Assembly (NCBI GenBank): GCA_012845835.1
Contig: JABAKD010000023.1
Coordinates: 13,222,862 to 13,286,861 of the forward strand
From: Undaria pinnatifida
Lineage: Eukaryota; Sar; Phaeophyceae; Laminariales; Alariaceae
DNA: 64,000 bases
Direction of reading: 5' to 3'
Position 1 is the first letter of the stretch. Each line of letters opens with the position of its first letter. The notes under the pieces were generated by a model. It was not told the DNA's origin. It saw only the letters and a program-made list of their open reading frames with translations, and did not search any database. Made by a program: the position numbers and the translations under genes. Below are positions 47,488-57,712 of this stretch, piece by piece.

Positions 47488-49251
47488 ATGCCGCGTTGCC
47501 GTTCCAAGCAGTGCCGAACATCTGCCGTGTTTAACGTCGAGGGCAGCACATCAGGAATGTATTGCAAGAGACATGCTGAAGATGGAATGGTAAACGTTCG
47601 CTGCAGGCGTTGCTCTCACGCCTCATGCACCACGCAGCCGATGTACAATGTCAAGGGGGAGAAGGCTGGTAAATACTGCAGGAAACATGCCGAAGACGGC
47701 ATGCAAGACGTCCGCAGCAGTCGTCGCGCGCACGCCTCTTGCACCAAGTGGCCGCACTTGAACGTCAAGGGCGGGAGAACGGATATAGTTTGCAAACATC
47801 AAGCTAAAGACGGAATTATATCCGCTGGTGGCAAGCGCTGCACCTACGACTACTGCACCACGCGCGCGACCTGGAATGTGAAGGGGGACACAACACCGTT
47901 GTACTGCAAACAGCACGCTGAAGATGGAATGGTGAACGTCCGCGGCAAGCGTTGCTCATTCGACTCTTGCACCACGTACCCAATCTACAACTTTGAGGGG
48001 AACACAATAGCGTTGTACTGCAAACAGCACGCTGAAGATGGAATGATCAATGTGCGCACAAAGCGTTGTTTTTACGACTCTTGCACTAAGCACGCAAGGT
48101 ATAACCTGGAGAGCACCAAAACACCGAAGTACTGCAGGGGACACGCCGAGGACAGAATGGTAGACGTGCGCAGTGGACGGTGCGTATATGACGGCTGTAC
48201 AAAACACCCGAGTTTCAATGTCAAGGGGAGCCGCACAAAGTTATACTGCAAACGACATGCTGAGGAGGGCATGGTCAATGTGATCATGGATCAGTTTTGC
48301 AACAAGACGCGGGAAAAACGGCCGCCAAAGGCGTTATTGTCGAAAGCTGTGCTTCTTTCACCCACTGAACAATACGGCGACTTTGCGGACGAAGGTTTTC
48401 TCACTGGTAAACGATCCGAGTTGGCGAGTGACGAAAACACTGCAAAACGGAAATACTGCAAACAGCACGTTGAAGATGAAATGGTAAGCGTCCGTGTCAA
48501 GCGTTGCTCATTTGAAGCTTGCTCTACGCGCCCGAGGTACAACTTCGAAGGGAATAAATCGCCATTATACTGCAAGCTTCACGCCAAGGAGAGAATGATC
48601 GATGTGCTCACCAGGCGTTGTAGTTACAGCTCTTGCACTAAGCACGCAAGGTATAACATGGAGGGCACCAAAACACCGAAGTATTGCAGGGAACACGCCA
48701 AGGACAGAATGGTAGACGTACGCAGTAAACGGTGCGTATATGACGGCTGCAAAAAACACCCCAGTTTCAATGTCAAGGGGAGCCGAACAAAATTATACTG
48801 CAAAGGGCATGCTGAGGAGGGCATGGTCAATGTGGTCATGGATCAACTTTGGAACAAGACGCGGAAAAAACGGCCACCAAAGGGGTCACTTTCGAGAGCT
48901 GTGCTTCCTCCACCCACCGAACAATACGGCGGCTTTGCGGACGAAGGTTTTCTCACTGGTAAACGATCCGAGATGGCGGGTGACAGAAATAAGGCCCTGC
49001 TCTGCCCTGATAAAAGACCTGCGACAGAGGGGGAGGTCGTTCCATATTTTGAGATGACTCCGAGCGAGGACGCTCCTATAGCCCTGTCGACCGGGGACGA
49101 AGGCAGGCCACGCAACGACAGCTTGGTTCCATCGTCGATAGAGGGGACCTGTCAACGAGTGCCAGTTATCTTAAGCCCTGTGTCGAAGAAGAATCTATTG
49201 GTATCAACAAAGCCCATAAAGGTCGAGATAGAGTTGACCATGAAGATGTAG
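47488..49251 (+). CDS. EsV-1-7 repeat protein, 587 aa, single exon
   Basis: Intronless frame with ten complete repeats of 38-39 residues. Most fit C-x4-C-x16-C-x2-H-x12 exactly, the signature of the EsV-1-7 domain (family of the Ectocarpus developmental regulator IMMEDIATE UPRIGHT). Repeats lie at about residues 1-38, 39-77, 78-115, 116-153, 154-191, 192-229, 230-267, 338-375, 376-413 and 414-451. Repeat 3 is degenerate: its first Cys is lost and its C-x2-H is disturbed. A 54-residue basic/acidic linker follows repeat 7, a half repeat lies at 322-337, and a repeat-free tail (452-587) contains a copy of the linker. The start is the ATG at 47488, where the first repeat begins almost at once; the frame is open upstream to a GTG at 47395 but has no earlier ATG. 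No signal peptide or membrane segment is visible. The Cys/His pattern suggests metal binding; the molecular role of the family is not established. Family assignment is strong; function of this member is unknown. Confidence 0.9.
   Translation: MPRCRSKQCRTSAVFNVEGSTSGMYCKRHAEDGMVNVRCRRCSHASCTTQPMYNVKGEKAGKYCRKHAEDGMQDVRSSRRAHASCTKWPHLNVKGGRTDIVCKHQAKDGIISAGGKRCTYDYCTTRATWNVKGDTTPLYCKQHAEDGMVNVRGKRCSFDSCTTYPIYNFEGNTIALYCKQHAEDGMINVRTKRCFYDSCTKHARYNLESTKTPKYCRGHAEDRMVDVRSGRCVYDGCTKHPSFNVKGSRTKLYCKRHAEEGMVNVIMDQFCNKTREKRPPKALLSKAVLLSPTEQYGDFADEGFLTGKRSELASDENTAKRKYCKQHVEDEMVSVRVKRCSFEACSTRPRYNFEGNKSPLYCKLHAKERMIDVLTRRCSYSSCTKHARYNMEGTKTPKYCREHAKDRMVDVRSKRCVYDGCKKHPSFNVKGSRTKLYCKGHAEEGMVNVVMDQLWNKTRKKRPPKGSLSRAVLPPPTEQYGGFADEGFLTGKRSEMAGDRNKALLCPDKRPATEGEVVPYFEMTPSEDAPIALSTGDEGRPRNDSLVPSSIEGTCQRVPVILSPVSKKNLLVSTKPIKVEIELTMKM
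47899..49002 (+). repeat. In-frame 552-bp tandem duplication inside the EsV-1-7 gene
   Basis: Two adjacent 552-bp units (47899-48450 and 48451-49002) encode residues 138-321 and 322-505. Repeats 5, 6 and 7 plus the linker correspond one to one with repeats 8, 9 and 10 plus the second linker, at a constant 184-codon offset. The breakpoint falls inside repeat 4, which leaves a half repeat at 322-337. The linkers share motifs such as EQYG-FADEGFLTGKRSE, so the event looks recent. Confidence 0.85.
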
Positions 49252-50074
49252 GCCGGCATGTCTATTCTATCAGATTGTAGTCTCGGCGCGTGATACAACT
49301 ACGTTTTCACGGTTTGGTCGAAATGGTTTGGTGTGACAGAACTATTTGCTTGACGATAGAGGTAGATTGGTAGCCAAACCATTCCTGCTTTTGTGTATGT
49401 TCCCGTTGGCTTATACCTGGTAGGTTATCACACTCCAGGTGTTTGTTTTTTTCATCAACGTGTACGATAGGGTGCCGCAAAGAGCATTTTATGTTGGAAT
49501 ATTCTCAGAACCATTACCGTGCCCCCCTTCATGGTGTGTGGGTGCGATCGACGGCGCATTGGAACTTTGTCCATACACATTACACCGCGACAGTCGAAGG
49601 CCAAGCGCGATGAATTGCAGAAGTATCAGGTGCGCCCGCCATAGTGGAGGGCTTTCTGGCTGACATCGTAAAAGCCTTCACTTTCGATATTAAGCGAGGA
49701 AACAAACCATTCGACCTAACCCCAACTCCAACCCAAAACTAGTACGATATCCAGTAGACCATCTAGTAGGTGCTCGAACACGAAAACAACAAGGGTTGGT
49801 CGAATTTATTTACAGCTTTAGACTACTACTGTTTCTACTTGTCGACTTAGTCTAGTCTATTGGAGTTTTTTTTTTTTCGCTGCCAACGTGTTCCTCTGCC
49901 CGTAAGGGAAATTGCTTGAACCACTGCTTGCTACACGGCACAGTAAGGACACACCATGCCGAATTAGCTCATTTTGGCCAGTTGCCACCTTGTGCGCGAA
50001 CAAGCCTGCAGCAAGACACGTGTATTGTCTCGTCGTACACATGGCGAGGGCATGACATAGCGATTTATTCGTTT
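49252..50074. other. Downstream of the EsV-1-7 gene, no supported gene
   Basis: No AATAAA signal is obvious just after the stop. A minus frame over 49857-50270 overlaps the 50075-50389 frame. Poly-T at 49866-49877. Confidence 0.4.
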
Positions 50075-50389
50075 TTATGCTCGATATGCCTTTTTGTCGT
50101 AATGATATACGTTCCGGGACATAGCCCCCCATTCTGCTATTTTCGTTGCGCTGAACGAGGTTTGATATAATGATAAACATAATAATGACATTGCGACTAT
50201 CATGTTCTGGGTCTTTCGTGGAAAACGATTTTTCGCGTTGACCAGATTCACCAACCGAAAGCTCCTCCAATCCCCTGGGTAATAACTCCCGAACACGTCT
50301 ACTTTCCCGCTGTCACGAGCGCGGATCCCTACGTAATGCCGCCTACCTTTCGCCTCGAACCTCAGAGCTTCCGAAAAGTACCATACCAT
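50075..50389 (-). CDS. Unidentified 104-aa open frame
   Basis: Starts at an ATG (50389) with a protein-like first half (EALRFEAKGRRHYVGIRARD, then VDVFGSYYPGDWR). Another open frame (to 49857) overlaps its second half. A frame switch near 50265 could join the two, but no consensus intron was identified. No domain is recognised. Confidence 0.2.
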   Translation of the reverse strand: MVWYFSEALRFEAKGRRHYVGIRARDSGKVDVFGSYYPGDWRSFRLVNLVNAKNRFPRKTQNMIVAMSLLCLSLYQTSFSATKIAEWGAMSRNVYHYDKKAYRA

Positions 50390-51340
50390 TCGAGTCCATC
50401 AGAAGCACAATATCAGAAACAGAAACACGGGCTCCGGCCTTCCAAGGTTTCGCCCCCTACGTAACCACCTATTCCTCCGCTCGTCGAAATAAATAATACG
50501 AGAGAGGAAGAGAACAAAGGGAATAGTCACAGACGTCTGGTTGGGGTACCCAGCCCAGTAACTGCGTCATTCTGCCGACGCTTCCGGCGAGGACCCCAAC
50601 TCGCATTACCTCGATTTTCGTCTTGCTATCCTACTGGCAAGGTTTGCTCTTAATAGTGATGGAGAACGGATGACAGGTTTGTCATTCTCGTTTAATCCCA
50701 ATCCCACACTCGCCTAAAACCCGACATGTACAAAACTTTTCTTTTCATACGATAAAGCGTGCTACGACGTCACTGTATACACGGAGACACTGTTCCGCCG
50801 TCTACGTGCAAAACTGCTATATGTTATGCATATTCTGACTTTTTTTGTTATTCAAGACTTTCTGTGTCTTGTGGGGGACATATATCTCCCGTGGTAGCGT
50901 GGCCGGATTTGAGCTGACTGCTGTCAAGTGAGAATCTCGCCTACATTTTTATCGTCTTCTCGTCTCAATGCTACGATGCCAGCCTGGTTCCTGACTATGA
51001 CCCGTTACCATGGTCTCGGATTTCTCATAGGAACATGATGTTCCGTGGAGTTTTTCTGGTCCAATGTTCGGACCGTGAGTGAGGTAAGGTGAGTGGTAAG
51101 TAGTAGTAAGTAGTACGTAGTGAGTAGTTTTCGCCTTCTCACGGAACCTCCAATCCACGCTCTTTTTTAATCCGAATCAATTCAATGCTAAATTCCACCC
51201 AGTCGACCCCGGATCTCGGCGAGGATTCGTGGGCATGGGTTCATACAAAGATAAACCGGCGCTGTCCGCCAAACGGGCCCGTGCTCTCGAGGCAGGAGCA
51301 AAAGCGTCTGAGGATGGTTGAGCCGGGGTGTGTTTTATTC
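50390..51340. other. No supported gene
   Basis: A GTAGTAAGTAGTACGTAGT microsatellite at 51095-51128. Nothing else recognised. Confidence 0.45.
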
Positions 51341-51610
51341 GAGCCGGTCGCCCCGGTGGCGTATCAAGTTTTCCTTGAGTCTGGTATAGGTCAGTCTCGT
51401 GAGTTCGACCCCCCCCCGAGTGCATACTCGTACAAATTCGTGGGGACTTATTCTTGTGCACAAATTGACTTTCGGAAAGCGCGAGAGCGTGAGTTAGCAA
51501 CACTCGATGAAACATCGACGAGCAGTGGGATTGCTGAACCCTATGCGCGATTAAAATTGAAGGCAAGAACCCTGGGGGGAGAAGGGACGACACCTTTGAC
51601 CACGGCGTGT
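51341..51610 (+). mobile_element. tRNA-derived SINE-like element, copy 1
   Basis: Begins GAGCCGGTCGCCCCGGTGG, has an A-box-like GGTGGCGTATCAAG and, about 45 bp on, a B-box-like GAGTTCGACCC (51401). An unrelated body follows (GCGCGAGAGCGTGAGTTAGC). The body also occurs at 60270-60537, so head and body move together. The T-stem is imperfect and no acceptor stem closes, so it is not a functional tRNA gene. It lies inside a 147-codon open frame (51185-51628) that is probably not a gene. Confidence 0.65.
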
Positions 51611-52335
51611 CCAGAAGCTGGACAGTAGATGTGTGTGGATGAAAAACATATAAAATATGCGGCAGCTCAAACGCCCCTCGATCTGCCCTATCCGTTCCGT
51701 ACCTGGCCGGATCGGGTACGTGGGCTGAGCGAGACAGTCAAGAACACCTCATTTTTTTGTATTTTCGGCGGTATACGCCCGAGCTTGAAAGAATAAACAC
51801 ATAGGTCTAGATTATAGAAAAAAAATTATTTACATGTTGGCATTTTTTCAGGTTGGCTTCTTATTTCGTCCCTTTTACACTTTTTTCATGGTCACACCTC
51901 GAAGCGTTTGGCCTACTGTCGTAAAACTGATGTATCATCGTTGCTTTTCGATATTCGATATCACGGTTACATACCTTTGTTCGAGCGTTCGTTGTTTCCG
52001 AGGGGGACCGTTCCCTACCCAACGTCATCATTAAACTCAGTGTCTGTGGTGATTCTTCTCCCTAGAGATATGGACTACAACTTTTTTTTTTGTGATCACA
52101 GACTGCGAGAAATAGTAAATCAAACAATCGCAATTAATCGAGGCACAAAGCAATTGAAATGCTAGCGTATCGGGTACGAGAACGCAACAAAACAGGCCAG
52201 ACCATAATAAAAATAGAGAATTATCACAACGAACGGAGTAGTAGTCGCATTTATATATCAAAGTAGTACGAGAAATAGTGTTTAGTCAGTCATTTTCGTC
52301 GCCGCTCCAAGGAGTAGTTACGTATATATATATAT
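51611..52335. other. No supported gene
   Basis: A/T-rich with T runs at 51752 and 52081. Short frames on both strands without features. Confidence 0.45.
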
Positions 52336-52512
52336 ATATATATACAAGGGCTCCGCATGCGACATACGCCGGCACCCATTACTTCGGGTAGGGCAGGGCA
52401 GCACTTCGAATTGTTAAATTCAATACTTGGTAGAGAAAAAATGTCACCACACACAATCATAGTCTGCATGTACAGTATGTAAGGTAATGCCAAGAGCTCG
52501 ATATAGACTAAC
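52336..52512 (+). repeat. R4 dispersed repeat, copy 2
   Basis: ACAAGGGCTCCGCATG, GCCGGCACCCATTACTTCGG, GTAGGGCAGGGCAGCACTTC, CATGTACAGTATGTAAGG and TAATGCCAAGAGCTCGATAT. Preceded by a (TA)n run at 52323-52345. Confidence 0.75.
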
Positions 52513-52839
52513 TATCATAACAATGTAATACTATTAGACTAGACTAATAGCTACCGTTTTTTTAATGAATCAGATTCCGAGCTTCATTCATCAGATTTCG
52601 ATCGGATAAATCCGACCACACGCCGACTGACCCTTTAATCTGGCGATGAAACGTGTCGAGTGCGTTTATTATGATATTTGAACTCAATCAAGCATCCGGG
52701 GCCGGTAAGGTGATTGACCATGTCCGCTGCGTGTCCTCTTCGTAGCCACTGAGAGACGCGCACTGAGCCAGCTTCAAAAATATGCAATGCATTATATATA
52801 GTATCGAAACCCGCCAGAGCAAAAAACACTCCCACGCCC
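52513..52839. other. No supported gene
   Basis: TCAGATTCCGAGC-type short inverted words at 52568-52610. Nothing else seen. Confidence 0.45.
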
Positions 52840-53035
52840 TGGATATCGCCTCGTTATTGTTTTAGAACCGTCCATGCCGCTGCTGCTATTTCCACCCACC
52901 CCCGCCCCCAACGCCCCCTCCTTCCCCACCACCCGCACCATTGCCTAGACCTAGCACCACGCGTATAGCAAACACCTACATCTATGCGACTTAAAGCCCT
53001 CCCCTCTCGCCCCCGGCCCCTTCCGCCACATCCCC
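52840..53035 (+). repeat. Diverged single copy of the 400-bp satellite half-unit
   Basis: Shares ACCCGCACCATTGCCTAGAC and CACCACGCGTATAGCAAAC with the 29-30 kb array, and precedes R1 copy D. Confidence 0.65.
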
Positions 53036-53049
53036 CCCCCCTCCCCCAC

Positions 53050-53480
53050 AACAATTATTTTTAGTTTCCAGGCACAAATTGACCTACCCCACCCCTCTCC
53101 TTCCCCCCATCCCCCCCCCCTCGGCCTCCCCTTTTGATCAAAATCAGGCCCTCACGTCCTTCAAAACTCCGCCCTCCCCTCACCGGATATCCGACTTACA
53201 GGATTCACCTGATAAACTGATGCATTTTCTTCCACAGCTGTCAGATTTTGTCCCCCTCAGAAACGGGTTTTATAGTTTCCGCGCACAGACTGCCTAACAT
53301 CACCCTGTTGACCCTGATAGCTACACTGTAGTTGCAGGGGGAGTCGCCGACCTGAATATTTCAATGAGGACACACAACCCGTAATACGCGCGATCGGAGT
53401 ATCACACACAGCTTGCGAAGATGACTTTCCACAAAATAGTCGATCTCACAGCTGGAGTGTATTTTCATTTTTAATAATAT
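53050..53480 (+). repeat. R1 dispersed repeat, copy D
   Basis: Same 3' blocks as A-C and one poly-C module. The terminal frame (53421-53474) has diverged to MTFHKIVDLTAGVYFHF and stop. A diverged piece of the 400-bp satellite precedes it (52840-53035), the same neighbour as copy C. Confidence 0.8.
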
Positions 53481-53906
53481 GGTATCATCTTGATCCGAGC
53501 CTCCCAGATCGACTGTCTGTGTGTTGTCTGGTCGTGGAGAAACGTGCTGACGTTGTTCTAGGCGAGAAACACGGTGGTATGGCTGCCTTCGTCATTCAAC
53601 TACTCCAATGCTATTGCAATGCTGCTGCTTGTTGCTAGCTGTGTAGATCACTCACTTCTTGTAGATACAGTACGCGACTACAGCGCTTACGATTTTGTCA
53701 GCTAAGCATTTCAGACTCGAGTTTTATTAGACGAAAATAAAAAACATGTTGATCGCGCATTAGACAGGATTCATACACAAAGCAGGCGTCACCCGGGCAC
53801 GATAGGGTCACATGCCGTTGTCAGAATCCATACACACATTATGACCTCCTCGGACGGTGTGGAAATACTAACCCCACCGGCCGATTGACTTTCTGATTGG
53901 CCATGA
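53481..53906. other. Spacer between R1 copy D and the foldback-like element
   Basis: No open frame of note and no recognised repeat. Confidence 0.45.
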
Positions 53907-56900
53907 TGATTTACAAAATTGGCATCATTTCTAAACGGTAGTTGTGCTGTCTATAACTGAACATGGCGTTTTTTCCACATTCGAGTCATAGTGGGCCCAA
54001 GACTCGAGACGAGACGAAGCAAGGTTATGTTCCCTTTCCCGTCCGAGACCCAGAGCAGCGTAGGGCACCAGCTGCCAGAAGTGTAAGACGAAGCATGCAC
54101 GGCACGGGCCAGATAACGTTGCCTGAAACAACTGCCCGCCAGTGTATAAACGCGCGGAAGCCACGATGAGTCGTGTTTGACTTTTGCTTTACGTGGTAAC
54201 TGTTGGGGTAGCTTGGGGATAGACACAATCAAAATCCTATCGATGCCGAGCAACCACCGCAGGCGAGGGGGCTGACACAACAGAGGAATAACTGACTGCT
54301 GTGCTCCAGCTAGTCACTGCTGTGGTGTGCCCTCAACAACTGAAACCTAGCAACAGACACACATGTTGCCCGGGCTCGAGAGCAGGGGCACCGATCACGC
54401 ATGGATCCTGTATCGCGGCACCGTGAATAACGAGCGTCCGCGACAGATGGATTAGCCCGTTGACAGACCGGTGCCCCAAGGGTGAATCCTGCAGCGCCGC
54501 ATCATGAATAACTAACGACCGCGACGTCTGGATGAGCCCTTTGAAAGACCGGTGCCCCAGCTCTCGAGCCCGGGCAACATGTGTGTTTGTTGCTTGGTTT
54601 CAGTTGAAAGAGGGTACACCACAGCAGTAGCTAGCTGGAGCACAGCAGTCAGGTATTCTTCTGTTGTGGCAGCCCCCTTGCCTGCGTTCGTTCCTCGGCG
54701 TCGATGGCGCTTTTAGCTTGTGTCTATCCCCAGCTACCCCAACAGTAACCACGTAAAGCAAAAGTCAACGCACCACCTATCGCGGCTTCTGCCCGTTTAT
54801 ACTTTGGCAGGCAGTTGTTGCAGGCAACGTTATCTGGCCCACGCCGTGCATGCCTCGTCTCACACCCCTGGGAGCTTGTGCCGTACGCTGCTCTGGGTTT
54901 CGGGCGGGACCGTGTAAATTATCTTGCGTCGTTTTGTTTAGGGCCCTTGATGACTCGAGTTCCCACCTACGCGATATATTGTGTTTTGTTTATAGGACAT
55001 ATACTATAAGTTTTACTTGTTCGTGCCTGGGAGAGACCCACCTGCAGTCACATGGCCAGCACGCACACAGCATATGACTGCCCACCTGCACACACGCTGC
55101 ACGTATATATCCGGCAGCGCGGCACCATGAATAATGAAAGACCGCACCGGCTGGATCAGCCCTTTGACCGACCGGTGCCCCTGCTCTCGAGCCCGGGCAA
55201 CATGTGTGCTTGTAGCTGGGTTTCAGTTGATGAGGGCACACCACAGCAGTAGCTAGCTGGAGCACAGCAGTCAGGTACTCTTCTGTTGTGGCAGCCCCCT
55301 TGCCTGCGTTCGTCCCTCGGCGTCGATGGCTTTTAGCTTGTGTCTATCCCCAAGCTACCCCGACAGTAACGTACGTAAAGCAAAAGTCGACGCACCACCC
55401 ATCGCGGCTTCTGCCCGTTTATACTTCGGCAGGCAGTTGTTGCAGGCAAAGTTATCTGGCCCACGCCGTGCATGCCTCGTCTCACACCCCTGGCAGCTTG
55501 TGCCGTACGCTGCTCTGGGTTTCGGACGGGACCGTGTAAATAATCTTGGGTCGTTTTGTTTAGAGCCCTTGATGACTCGAGTTCCCACCTACGCGATATT
55601 TTGCGTTTTGTTTATAGGACATATACTATACGGTTTACTTGTTCGTGCCTGGGAGAGACCCACCTGCAGTCACATGGCCAGCACGCATACAGCATATGAC
55701 TGCCCACCTGCACACACGCTGCACGTATATATCCGGCAGCGCGGCACCATGAATAACGAAAGACCGCACCGGCTGGATCAGCCCTTTGACAGACCGGTGC
55801 CCCTGCTCTCGAGCCCGGGCAACATGTGTGTTTGTAGCTGGGTTTCAGTTGATGAGGGCACACCACAGCAGTAGCTAGATGGATCGCAGCGGTGAGGTAT
55901 TCCTCTGTTTTGCACGTATGAATCCTGCAGCGCGGCACCATGAATAACGAAAGACAGCACCGCGCTGATTAGCCTTTGACAGACCGGTGCCCCAGCTCTC
56001 GAGCCCGGGCAACATGTGGGTCCGTTGCCTGGTTCCAGTTGATGAGGGCACACCAAAACAGTAGCTAACTGGAGCACAGCAGTCAGTTATTCCTCTGTTG
56101 TGTCAACCCCCTTGCCGTCGTTCTTTCCTCGGCATCGATCGCATTTAGCTTGTGTCCATCCCCAAGCTACCCCAACAATAACCACGTACAGCAAAAGTCA
56201 AAGCTTGACCCATCGCGGCTTCCGCACGTTTATACTGTGGCAGGCAGTTGTCCATGCCGTGCATGCCTCGTCTCACATCCCCGGCAGCTGGTGCCCTACG
56301 CTGCTCTAAGTCTCGGACGGGACGGTGCATATAACCTTGCGTTGTCTCGTCTAGGGCCCTTGATGACTCGATCTCCCACCTACGCGATAATTTGTGATTT
56401 TTTTGGAGGAAAGATACGGTTCACTTGTTGTTCGTGCCTGGGAGAGACCTACCTGCAGTCACATGGCCAGCACGCACGCAGCACATTACTGCCCAACAGC
56501 ACACACACAGATAACCGCTGCACGTATGAATCCTGCCGCGGGCCACCATGAATAACGAAAGACCGCACCAGCTGGAATAGCCCTTTGACAGACCGGTGCC
56601 CCAGCTCTCGAGCCCGGTCAACATGTGGGTCCGTTGCCTGGTTCCAGTTGATGAGGACACACCAAAACAGTAGCTAGCTGGAGCACAGCAGTCAGTTATT
56701 CCCCTGTTGTGTCAGCCCCCTTGCCGTCGTTCGTTCCTCGGCATCGATCGCATTTTGCTTGCGTCTATCACCAAGCTACCACAACGATAACCACTTATAG
56801 CAAAAGTCAAATCACGACCCATCGCGGCTTCCGCGCGTTTATACTGTGGCGGGAAGTTGTTGCGAGCAACCTTATCTGGCCCATGCCGTGCATGCCACGT

Positions 56901-57238
56901 CTCACAGCCCTTAGCTTGTGTCTATTCTCCAGCTACCACAACAATAACCACGTAAAGCAAAAGTCAAACCACGACCCATCGCGGGTTCCGCGCGTTTATA
57001 CTGTGGCGGGAAGTTGTTGCGAGCAACCTTATCTGGCCCATGCCGTGCATGCCACTTCTCACAGCACTGGCAGCTGGTGCTCTACGCTGCTCTGGGTCTC
57101 GGACGGGAAGGGGCAAATAACCTTGCTTCGTCTCGTCTCGAGTCTTGGGCCCTTGATTACTCGAGTGTGGAAAAAAGGCCGTATTCAGTTTTAGACAGCA
57201 TAACTACCGTTTGGAAATGATGCCAATTTTGTAAATCA
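53907..57238. mobile_element. Foldback-like element with long terminal inverted repeats, 3.3 kb
   Basis: The two ends (from 53907 inward, and from 57238 inward) are near-perfect inverted copies. Both start TGATTTACAAAATTGGCATC and stay alignable for well over 300 bp. Between them lies a direct array of about 620-bp units. No transposase-sized frame is present, so it would be non-autonomous. No clear target-site duplication was seen. Long inverted termini built from tandem units resemble foldback elements; that class name is an inference. Confidence 0.7.
54629..57180 (+). repeat. 620-bp tandem units inside the foldback-like element
   Basis: Units open with GCTAGCTGGAGCACAGCAGT at 54629 and 55251, with a partial unit near 55873-56066 and further units from about 56067 and 56671. 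The first spacings are 622 and about 621 bp. The last unit carries a partial internal duplication (56770-56930 against 56930-57080). Open frames here are repeat-derived. Confidence 0.8.
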
Positions 57239-57305
57239 CCCAGGCGCTGCGGACATTAACATTCAACCAAAACCTCCGACGTTCCTCTTCGACATGCGGT
57301 ATTTT

Positions 57306-57647
57306 TTAAACTTCCCGCTTATCTCGCTCGACATCCGTCCGCGCGTTCACGTCGATATGCGAAACGGACACGGCAGGGCGAGGGGCGTTGGAGCCGCCCC
57401 CCGAAGGTGGCGCTCCAACAAATCTTTTTGACAGAGAATTCCAGTTCCGCGAATCGCATACCTCGGCCGAGACGAAAAAAACTCCTGACCAAATACCTCG
57501 AACCAAAGCACCAAAGAATAATTTTATATGGATGTTTAGAGCTATATATTGGTCCACGATCAAAGATCCATCTTGCAGGACCGCATCATGAATTATAAAA
57601 AGTTCATTCACTCCAGCTGTCAGCTCGAAGATTCTGTCGAAATTCAT
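57306..57647 (-). CDS. Open frame starting in the inverted R1 fragment, 113 aa
   Basis: From the ATG at 57647 the frame begins MNFDRIFELTAGVNELF, matching the short peptide at the end of the plus-strand R1 repeats. It then continues 100 residues beyond where those stop (IIHDAVLQDGSLIVDQYIAL and on). It may be a fuller version of the sequence from which R1 ends derive, or a chance extension. Function unknown. Confidence 0.25.
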   Translation of the reverse strand: MNFDRIFELTAGVNELFIIHDAVLQDGSLIVDQYIALNIHIKLFFGALVRGIWSGVFFVSAEVCDSRNWNSLSKRFVGAPPSGGGSNAPRPAVSVSHIDVNARTDVERDKREV

Positions 57648-57712
57648 ATTTGGAAGCTGCGTGTGTGATACTCCTATCGCGCGTAAAAATATCCCACACT
57701 GAAAAACATCCA
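57590..57712 (-). repeat. R1 3' fragment, copy E, inverted
   Basis: Reverse complement of the R1 end: the CGCGCGATAGGAGTATCACA block and the terminal peptide region are present. The poly-C modules are absent. Confidence 0.7.

Noticed and set aside
51341-51425. Possible tRNA gene
   Set aside because: A and B boxes are present, but no acceptor stem pairs and the T stem is mismatched; the linked body fits a SINE better.
51185-51628. 147-codon plus-strand frame with ordinary composition
   Set aside because: More than half of it is the SINE-like element, whose second copy is frame-disrupted.
53931-57194. Many 60-180 codon frames such as 55326-55874
   Set aside because: They lie in the 620-bp tandem units and recur with the repeats; there is no sign of independent coding.
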